Positions 1-6,300 of a stretch of DNA of 6,813 nt are shown here, in pieces. The stretch lies in NCBI GenBank assembly GCA_027593305.1, contig JAQCJA010000260.1, forward strand, positions 1 through 6,813, read 5' to 3'. The position numbers and the translations under genes were made by a program. The DNA is from a bacterium. GTDB lineage: Bacteria > Latescibacterota > UBA2968 > UBA8231. Each line of letters starts with the position of its first letter. The first letter of the stretch is position 1. Under the pieces are notes generated by a model, which ran no database searches, was not told where the DNA came from, and saw only the letters and a list, made by a program, of their open reading frames with translations.

Positions 1-466
1 CATCGAGGAGGAAACCCGAGGTGATCTCCGCGATGGGCTCCCGCCCCATCGCCGGGAACGCGTGCAACTCCAGCCGCCGGAGGTTCCGCTTGGCGTGGGC
101 CTCAACGACTTGGTGCCGGTGGACCTGGTCGCACCACTCCCGTGCGACGGCCTCGAACGTGTAGGCCGTCGAGGCAGCCTTGTCGGCGTTCTCAGCGCGC
201 TTCTCACGAGCCGGATCTCGCCCGTCTGCCAGCAGTTTCCGCTTCTCGGCACGCGCCTCCCTGGCTGCCTTCAGGCTCATCTCTGGGAAAGTCCCGAGGA
301 CCATCAGGCGCTCCATGCCTCCGTACCGGTACTTCAAGCGCCAGGATTTCCGCTCCTCGAGCACCAGGAGGAAGAGCCCGCCGCCGTCGAAGAGCTTCCG
401 GGGCTTGCCCTCGTACTTCACGGTCTCGACCTGCTTGGCGACCAGTGGCTTCGCGTGTCTGGGCAT
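1..466 (-). CDS. P4-type tyrosine recombinase (integrase), N-terminal 155 residues, cut by window edge
   Basis: Site-specific integrase that would insert and excise the element lying to the left of ssrA. The frame read from the ATG at 466 is open to the window edge (155 codons). Residues about 5-85 match the DUF4102 arm-DNA-binding domain typical of P4-like integrases: KLFDGGGLFLLV (about 24-35), then KSWRLKYRYGG (about 40-50), the LGTFPEMSLKAARE stretch (about 57-70) and DGRDP (about 81-85). From about residue 103 (TFEAVAREW) the SAM-like core-binding domain begins, including HAFPAMGREPIAEIT (about 135-149). The catalytic domain with its R-H-R-Y residues lies outside the window, so activity cannot be judged. 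The start follows GGAGG by 4 nt. Two other ATGs overlap this site, but they are in other frames. The gene points away from ssrA on the same strand, the usual arrangement for islands in this target. Confidence 0.95.
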   Translation of the reverse strand, partial: MPRHAKPLVAKQVETVKYEGKPRKLFDGGGLFLLVLEERKSWRLKYRYGGMERLMVLGTFPEMSLKAAREARAEKRKLLADGRDPAREKRAENADKAASTAYTFEAVAREWCDQVHRHQVVEAHAKRNLRRLELHAFPAMGREPIAEITSGFLLD

Positions 467-471
467 CCATC

Positions 472-476
472 CTCCA
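472..476 (-). promoter_or_regulatory. Ribosome binding site of the integrase gene
   Basis: GGAGG on the minus strand, 4 nt before the ATG at 466. The string ATGGAGGATGGATG holds three ATGs. Only the last opens the frame that encodes the recognisable DUF4102 domain. The middle one (470) opens an 88-codon frame with no family resemblance. The motif therefore helps to fix the start at 466. Confidence 0.7.
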
Positions 477-497
477 TTGTGGCCTGGGTGCGTATTT

Positions 498-560
498 TAG
501 GGGTATGCCCGCTCACGGGGTCCCCATACCCCCTATTCTACCCCTACGGGAAGGGGTATG
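498..560. promoter_or_regulatory. Cluster of four TAGGGGTA-like sites: operator or integrase arm sites
   Basis: Four copies of one short motif stand in two inverted pairs. They are TAGGGGTA at 498-505, TACCCCCTA (inverted, one extra base) at 527-535, TACCCCTA (inverted) at 539-546 and AAGGGGTA at 551-558. Three of them extend to GGGGTATG or its complement (500-507, 525-532, 553-560). A small palindrome GGGGTCCCC sits at 517-525. The inner pair lies wholly in the promoter spacer; the outer pair brackets the expected transcription start. P4-family integrases and their excisionases bind repeated short arm sites beside att and can repress int, so both roles are plausible. The repeats are seen; the binding protein is inferred. 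Confidence 0.6.
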
Positions 561-564
561 TCAA
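535..564 (-). promoter_or_regulatory. Sigma70-like promoter of the integrase gene
   Basis: On the minus strand a perfect -35 box TTGACA (564-559) is followed after 18 nt by TAGAAT (540-535), a five-of-six match to the -10 box. Transcription would start near position 528 and leave a leader of about 60 nt before the integrase ATG. The promoter lies downstream of the ssrA terminator, so the integrase would have its own transcription start. The spacer is filled by an inverted pair of TAGGGGTA-type sites, which suggests that the promoter is repressed by a bound protein. The boxes are seen directly; promoter activity is inferred. Confidence 0.7.
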
Positions 565-600
565 TGGATTCCACTGGATGCCATCAGCACTATTGGGCAC

Positions 601-636
601 AAAAAAGCCCCGTAAGTCATTGACTCACAGGGCTTT
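601..636 (-). terminator. Rho-independent terminator after ssrA
   Basis: On the minus strand AAAGCCC (636-630) pairs with GGGCTTT, followed by a T run ending at 601. The inner bases GTGAG and CTTAC extend the stem with one G-T pair, around a short loop. It lies 24 nt beyond the CCA end of the tmRNA and upstream of the integrase promoter, so it should end ssrA transcription and insulate int. Because it lies past the probable recombination point, it was probably supplied by the integrated element. Confidence 0.85.
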
Positions 637-660
637 AATGGACTGCATTGGAACTGTAAA

Positions 661-690
661 TGGTGGAGGCGGCGGGAATCGAACCCGCGT
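661..690. other. Probable attachment site (attL or attR) in the ssrA 3' end
   Basis: The T-arm (672-688), the acceptor 3' strand and the CCA end of ssrA form the known target of many P4-type integrases. The integrase gene begins about 195 bp further on in the same direction. On integration the element restores an intact ssrA 3' end, which is what is seen here. The exact crossover and the other half-site cannot be found, because no second copy of this segment lies within the window. The site is inferred from context and not from a visible duplication. Confidence 0.5.
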
Positions 691-1026
691 CCGAGAACAA
701 GTCCTACGAGACCACTACGTGCGTATTCAGTCGATTTCAGCATCTCATCCGCACCAGCTCCGACTGACAGGATCCAGGTTGGACCAGTTCAAAGAGTTTC
801 GCTGGCCACCCCTGAACAAGAGTGATCAGCTAGCCTGCTGTAGATGGCGTCAGTGTCCGCGTTACAGGCCCCACGGACACCAACGGGCTACCTAAATTGC
901 TTTAGGCGGCCAACGCATACGAGTTATCGTTGGCGTTTGATTTTTTTCCCGAGGCTTAACGAGGTTGTCGGGGACCTCGGCACGCGCTCTCGAATTCTCC
1001 ATCCCCGTCGAAGCCAGGTCGCCCCC
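661..1026 (-). ncRNA. ssrA: Transfer-messenger RNA (tmRNA), complete
   Basis: One-piece tmRNA of 366 nt that rescues stalled ribosomes by trans-translation and tags the nascent chain for proteolysis. The 5' end GGGGGCG (1026-1020) pairs with CGCCTCC (671-665). The third pair is G-U, the identity element for alanyl-tRNA synthetase. The conserved GGCTTCGACGGGG follows the 5' stem. At the 3' end a T-arm GCGGG-TTCGATT-CCCGC (688-672) leads into the acceptor strand, discriminator A and an encoded CCA (663-661). The tag frame reads GCC AAC GAT AAC TCG TAT GCG TTG GCC GCC TAA (934-902), giving ANDNSYALAA. This closely resembles the E. coli ANDENYALAA tag and has the same length. The resume codon is most simply GCC at 934-932; AAC at 937-935 is an alternative. 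An A7 run (947-941) precedes the tag region. Confidence 0.97.
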
Positions 1027-1056
1027 ACAGATCGGTCATTCATAAGCTGCTTGGGC

Positions 1057-1085
1057 AATGTACCCGGGGGCATTTACAAAGTCAA
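1057..1085 (-). promoter_or_regulatory. Sigma70-like promoter of ssrA
   Basis: On the minus strand TTGACT (1085-1080) is separated by exactly 17 nt from TACATT (1062-1057). Transcription would begin near 1050, leaving about 24 nt of 5' leader for removal by RNase P, as known for tmRNA precursors. A second TTGACT (1114-1109) lies further upstream but has no good -10 box at the right distance. Boxes and spacing are seen; use is inferred. Confidence 0.65.
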
Positions 1086-1117
1086 CGAATCCTGCCCGGC
1101 GTCGGCCCAGTCAACCC

Positions 1118-1168
1118 TTTGTCAGAATGCCTGATTTGTCAGAATGCCTGATTTGTCAGAATGCCTGA
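1118..1168. repeat. Three perfect 17-bp tandem repeats over the end of the tamA-like gene
   Basis: The unit TTTGTCAGAATGCCTGA occurs three times without mismatch (1118-1134, 1135-1151, 1152-1168). The copy at 1152-1168 contains the last codons and the stop of the barrel gene. Each unit, read on the minus strand, encodes Gln-Ala-Phe-stop and carries small TCAG/CTGA inverted arms. The other two copies lie in the 3' untranslated region, between the gene and the ssrA promoter. Slippage or unequal recombination would change copy number without altering the protein. Confidence 0.95.
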
Positions 1169-3324
1169 CCGATGGACACGTAGATGGACGGCACCCGCCT
1201 GCGGCCACTCCATCCCAGATCGAGTCGTAGCGGAATGCCCAGGTCCCAGCGCACACCCGCGCCATAGCCGTTGATCATGTCGCCCCAGGCGGCCTGGCTG
1301 ACCCGACGCCAGACACCGGCGCGATCCCAGAACAGGACAAAGCCGGCCCGCCCTGCGGCCAGGCGCAATTCGTTGCGCAGCACCAGTCCCCCCCGTCCAC
1401 CACCGGCGGCATCAATCGAGTTGCGCGCGACGCCACGCACCGATCCCTCACCTCCGAATGTCTTCCAATAGAGTTGCGGCAGGGCCGACTCACGCCGCAG
1501 GCTGCCCGTCATGACGGCACGCGCCGCCTGTGCCCACACGAGACCGCCGCCGATGGGCTGGTAGTTGCGCGCCTCGACGTCCCCGTCAAACACGCGGCTG
1601 CGACTGCCGCCGAGCTCGATGGCGTAGAGCGCTGCCGAGCGCATGAACATGCCCCTCGTCGGCGTGATCTGGTTGTCCCGCGTGTCCCGCTGAAAATCCA
1701 GTTGAAAGTTCAGCGTTCGCGCCTCATTGGTCAGCAGTGTTATCCATGTGTCATCCAGGGGAATACGTCCGACACCATTCGGTCCGGGGTCATAGGGGAA
1801 GGCACCGCTCTGGGCGAGCCGACCCGATGGCGCCGGGCCACCGTTTGCACCGGGAGTGGCGTCCCCAAAGGGGTCGTCCCCAAAGGGGTCGTCCCCAAAG
1901 GGGTCGTCCCCAAAGGGGTCGTCGCCGAAACCTGTATCAGATCCGTCCCCTGGATCCACCGGGGCAACACCGATGGCGGCGGGATCCTCTTCCGGCAGAA
2001 AATTGATCTCGCGTCCCCGGATGGGCCGGTTGCGTGACTGCGTCCAGTTCATCGTCATATTCGACGTATAGACCACATCGTCCGCCAGTTCCCATCGGCG
2101 GTTGATCACCGCATTCAGCTTCCACAGACGCTGCACGGATGGATAGTCGAAGAGCGCAACCGTGAGAAATTCGGCCGCCTGGTCGGGGCCCAGGAGCAGC
2201 ATGAGTTCGTTGGCCAGCGAGTAGTTGCTGGTGAGCAGATCGAACTGCGTCGCATCGTACGGGTTGGCGAACACACGCTTGTCCTCCCACTCGTCGGTCA
2301 CACCTGCGGACAGGGTCAGATCCGCCGCCGAGCCGAGCAGATTGCGCTCCGTGAGGAACAGGGTGAGTCCCTGCAGGGGTTGCCCCAGGCTGGCGTCCGT
2401 ACCGATCTGGTTGCCGCGGCCAAGGAAGTTCGTGTGCTGCACGCGCCCCGAGATACCGGGCTCCGAATTGTTCACGAACAGGCGGCTGCGCAGGCGCACG
2501 AACTTGCGCTCCTGCAAGCGCAGCACCACAGGCTGCACGCTGTCCCCAGCCGCCACAGAGGGTGTCGCCAGCGTCACCGAGCGGAACAGGCCCGTGCTCG
2601 ACAGGTTGTTGCGTGTGCGCCGCAGTTGCTCGGGATCGTACAGCCGTCCTTCGCGGAAGGTGATCTGTCGCTCCAGCATGGAGCGTCGTGTCTGCAGATC
2701 CGTCTCCTCGATGGTCACGGCACCGAAGTACATGCGCCTCCCCGTGGTCACGAAATAACGCACCGCCGCCTGCGAGTGTCGTGAATCGAGGGTCACGCCA
2801 TTGCGCACCACGGCATGGGCGAAGCCCTCACTATTGAGCCACACCAACAGGTCGCGTTCGTCCTGCACGACTTCGCCATAGCGGAACACATCGGCGGGCG
2901 CCACGTGCAGGCGACTCTTCAGGATCGCTGCCAGCAGGCTGTCGGTGCCGGTGAACTGCAGATCCACCTTCGACACCTTCCACAGATCGCCGCTGTCGAT
3001 CTTCAGCGTGATGTGCAGATCACCATCGTCGTTGAGGGCGAAGATGCGGCGCACGATGTCGACGTCCATGTAGCCACGACTGCGGTACAGATTCTCGATC
3101 GTTGCCAGGTCGCCGCGGAAGTAGCGCCGCGCAAAACGGCCGTCCTCCGTCGTCACCATGGCAGCGCGCAATTCGCGGTTGCCGATCGGCTTCTCCCCCA
3201 GATGCACGAAGGTGATCTGCGCCACACGGGGCGTCTCGAGATCCCGCAGATCGACGATGCGATCCGCCCGCACCGGCAGGGCCAGAGTCAGCAGCAGTCC
3301 GATACAGGCAAGTCGTTGCCGCAT
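1156..3324 (-). CDS. tamA: TamA-like Omp85 outer-membrane protein with three POTRA domains
   Basis: Outer-membrane barrel of the Omp85 superfamily, expected to work with TamB in envelope biogenesis (722 aa). Residues 1-20 form a signal peptide ending in VRA, probably cut before Asp21. Three POTRA-like units follow at about 34-112, 113-196 and 197-274; the third contains a typical YDPEQLRRTRNNLSSTGLF stretch. Three POTRAs match TamA rather than the usual five of BamA. The barrel spans about 275-722 and includes RDTRDNQITPTRG (546-558), a conserved Omp85 strand. The loop-6 motif is VRGV (629-632) in place of the usual VRGF/Y. The protein ends in Phe, as expected for an outer-membrane targeting signal. 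A low-complexity insert (about 443-520) holds the DPFGD repeats. The ATG overlaps the tamB stop by 1 nt and has no strong ribosome site, so translational coupling is likely. A divergent BamA is the less likely alternative. Confidence 0.87.
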   Translation of the reverse strand: MRQRLACIGLLLTLALPVRADRIVDLRDLETPRVAQITFVHLGEKPIGNRELRAAMVTTEDGRFARRYFRGDLATIENLYRSRGYMDVDIVRRIFALNDDGDLHITLKIDSGDLWKVSKVDLQFTGTDSLLAAILKSRLHVAPADVFRYGEVVQDERDLLVWLNSEGFAHAVVRNGVTLDSRHSQAAVRYFVTTGRRMYFGAVTIEETDLQTRRSMLERQITFREGRLYDPEQLRRTRNNLSSTGLFRSVTLATPSVAAGDSVQPVVLRLQERKFVRLRSRLFVNNSEPGISGRVQHTNFLGRGNQIGTDASLGQPLQGLTLFLTERNLLGSAADLTLSAGVTDEWEDKRVFANPYDATQFDLLTSNYSLANELMLLLGPDQAAEFLTVALFDYPSVQRLWKLNAVINRRWELADDVVYTSNMTMNWTQSRNRPIRGREINFLPEEDPAAIGVAPVDPGDGSDTGFGDDPFGDDPFGDDPFGDDPFGDATPGANGGPAPSGRLAQSGAFPYDPGPNGVGRIPLDDTWITLLTNEARTLNFQLDFQRDTRDNQITPTRGMFMRSAALYAIELGGSRSRVFDGDVEARNYQPIGGGLVWAQAARAVMTGSLRRESALPQLYWKTFGGEGSVRGVARNSIDAAGGGRGGLVLRNELRLAAGRAGFVLFWDRAGVWRRVSQAAWGDMINGYGAGVRWDLGIPLRLDLGWSGRRRVPSIYVSIGQAF
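1861..1920. repeat. Four perfect 15-bp tandem repeats inside the tamA-like gene
   Basis: GTCCCCAAAGGGGTC occurs four times in direct succession (1861-1875, 1876-1890, 1891-1905, 1906-1920). A decayed copy appears to follow toward 1935. On the coding strand each unit reads Asp-Pro-Phe-Gly-Asp, giving an acidic repeat at about residues 469-488. Each unit is itself a small inverted repeat, CCCC-AAA-GGGG. Because 15 is a multiple of 3, gain or loss of units keeps the frame. Confidence 0.95.
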
Positions 3325-6300
3325 CAGAACTGGCGACTCAGGCCAACGCCGAGTCCGTAGAGCTCATATTCGGAGTACGCTGTGGCATCGATCGTCATCC
3401 ATGAGTTGATATGGTACTCGACCTCGAACTGGCCACTTTCGGCCTTCCGCGTGCTGGCTTCATACCGGACCCAGATCGGCACCGGCCAACTGAAATATTT
3501 GCCGACCCGGATGGCACTCTCCCCCACCGTGCCCAGCGCGGTCCCCGATGGCAACAGCAGAAACTCGTCGAGACCCACCTGTTGTACGCGGCGGCTCAGC
3601 AGCAGTTGACCTGCCGCGGTGTACAGCGCGCTCTTGTATTGACTGCCGCCGCCAGCCGTCTTCTGACCGAAGGCCAGCAGGTTCAGCACCTCGCCATCAT
3701 CGAGACCGGGCGCATTCAGCCGGGGCGCCGCCGTACGCGCGGGGCCGTTGAGGCTCAGCGTCACTTCCTCTCCCGGTAGATTCGGGTCGAATTGGACCGT
3801 CGTTGTCGCTTCGATGTCAAGTTCCGGATCCAGCAGGATTGGATCGTACATCAGATCGAGGATGGAGTACGTCGGCACCAGGCGGTCGAGGATGATACGG
3901 CCCCGGGTGAACTTGAATCGCCGGTTGAGGATGATGACATGACCATCGGTGATCTCCATCTCGCCCTGGAAGCGCGGCTGGTAGAAGGAGCCATACACGC
4001 GTGCCTGACCATCGAGGGTGATGTCGGACAGTTCGCTGCGTGTCACGAGGCCATCGATGCCGACATAGAGGTTGAGGCGTATGTTTTCAAGAAACTCGTT
4101 CTGCACCGTGGGCGGGGGCGGCGTGGGGGGCGCTGTCAGGTCCACCAGTTGGATCTCCGTGAAGGGACCGGTGAGATTGACCTGCCCTTCGAGGATCGTG
4201 CCCTGCTCCTGGCGACGCAGGGTCAGGTGCAGATCGATGTCGGGGGCGGTGAAAAAGTCGTGGTACTCGAAATGCACGTTGTCGCCCGTCAACTGGACGC
4301 TGAAGTCCGTGTCTCCTCCGGGCAGCAGATCGAAGAACCCACTCAGTTGCAGCACCCCGGGGCCGTGCGTGGTCTGACCTGAAAAATCCTCCAGTTGTGC
4401 GTGTGAACCACCCTCACTGCGTTCGCTGAAGTCGATGCGCCCCTTGGCGAAGCGATAGCCGGGCGACACATCCAGCAGCGCGAACTGCAGATCCTCCACG
4501 TCCAACCGACCGGTAAGCCGGGGATTCGTCAGCAGCGAATCGCCCGTAACATCGAGGCGCACATATCCGTTCAGGTTCTCCAGGTCGGGCACCTGATCCA
4601 GCAGGGGCAGCAGATCGATACCGGCAGATCGGGCCCGCAGGGTCAGTTCATCCCACTTGGGCCATATGTTGACGGCCGGCGCCGAACCCGTCACCTGCAG
4701 ACTGTCCTCTACAGGCGTCACCCACGTAGCGCTACCGTTCCACGCGCGCGGGCGCCCGAAGACCCGCGCCGCCAGATATCCCAGATCCTCGAGTTGCACG
4801 TTGGCACTGGCATCGAGGGCGGGCGCATCGAGGCTGCCCGTCAGATCTGCCTGCAGCGACAGCATACCCGTCGGCAGAGACAGGCGTCCTGGGAGCGCCC
4901 GCTCGGCCGCCATGAGGTCGAGGTCTTCGATGCGCAACTGCAGCCCGCCGCTGTCACCGGTCAGGGTCCCATTCAGCGAAATCGAGCCGGCTGCCTCAAA
5001 GGCATTCGTATCCCGATGGAACAATTCCAGCGGCAGCAACAGATTGTCCAGTCGGCCGTCACCCCGGGCCAACTCGGCTCGTGTGGGCGCCTCGAGGCGC
5101 AGGCGCACCCGGTCACGGGTCACGGTGAGCTCCTGCAGTTGCACAAATCCCGAGACTTCGCGCCAGCCAAATCCCTGCAGCCGGTCCGCCGGGATCATCA
5201 CCTCAGCGACCAGGCTCGCCGTGAAACCCGTCGTGTCATCGAGGGCCCACGTAGCGATGGTGGACGCATCCAGGTTCCGGACAGCCAGACGCAGACGCGC
5301 CTGTTCATCCCCCCCAGGCTCACCCCAGGGGTGAAACGCAACTGCCGGAGCCGCCAACTCTACCACCAGTGCCGCGCCGGCTTCGCCGCGAGCCCCGTAC
5401 TCGAGCACGCCTCGCAGGCTGTCGCTGAGGACCGCGGACAGAGTCGCTGAACCCAGGGGTCGGCCGCCCAGCTGCAGGTCGGTGAGTGCCACTTGCAGTT
5501 CTGCCTGCGGCTCGGCCATTGCTCCGGTGATGTGCAGACGCGCGGAGCCACGAGCGGCCACTTCTTTGATCCCCGCCATCTGCAGAGAGTCCAGTGCCAC
5601 AAGCAGATTCAGCGAATCCCGCGCCGCCGTTCCCTGCAGATGCACGATTCCCAGAGGCGTGTGCAGTTGTGTGGGCGACAGGTGTCCCATGGCGTCTGCG
5701 TAGCCGCCGTGCATGCCCCCGGGTGATGACAGGGTCCAGTCGCCGATGGCCACGTGCAGACTGTCAAGATCCACGCGTATCGTACTGCCCGCCAGATCCC
5801 CCGGCATGCCGGCGACCGTGATACGTCCCGTGGTGCGAAGCGAATCCTGTGTGCCCTGCTGACGTATGACGGCGTCGCGCAGGTCGACCTGGAGTCTCGT
5901 CGCGCTCGTTGTATCGATCGTTGCCAGAAGGTCCAGGCCGGCGGCGTGTGCCGTGACAGTGGCAACACCGTCAGCCGTGCTGGCGGCAAGCGTCGTCGGC
6001 CCCAGGCGCCAGCCGGCGACGGCCAGGTCGTCGACGCGAAGGGAGAGCTTCGCCCGACCGGTAGCTGCGGACGAGCCGGTGGCCAGCACCTGGCCACGCA
6101 ACTGCCCCTGCACCGAGTGCGACAGGTTGCCCAGCTTCAACCCGCGTGCTGCTCCGGTGATCGTATCGAACTGAGCCGTCTGCACATCGATGCGGGTGTG
6201 TACTGCAAGCTGATCGCCCGCTACACGAAGATGCAGATCCAGGTGGCGCCATGCGGTCAGGTCGGCGTCGATCTGTATCGGTCCCGGCGGATCGTCGCCG

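Noticed and set aside
204..470. Minus-strand 88-codon open frame starting at the ATG at 470
   Set aside because: It overlaps the integrase in another frame, is Arg/Ala-rich low-complexity sequence and resembles no family. The frame starting at 466 encodes a clear DUF4102 domain.
661..690. Separate tRNA gene
   Set aside because: The T-arm and CCA look like a tRNA end, but the matching acceptor strand lies at 1020-1026 with a tag frame between them, so it is the 3' end of tmRNA.
62..895. Plus-strand 277-codon open frame across the integrase and tmRNA
   Set aside because: It is antisense to a recognisable integrase and to a structured tmRNA, so it is a chance open frame in GC-rich DNA.
1118..1168. 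Integrase arm sites or an iteron origin
   Set aside because: Three head-to-tail units lie on the host side of ssrA and carry the end of the barrel gene. There is no replication gene nearby, and the motif differs from the sites beside int.
1861..1920. CRISPR-like array
   Set aside because: The units are 15 bp, directly adjacent and without spacers, and they are in frame in a protein gene.
1156..3324. Call as BamA
   Set aside because: Only three POTRA-like units are seen before the barrel, and the gene is coupled to tamB. Both favour TamA, although a divergent BamA is not fully excluded.
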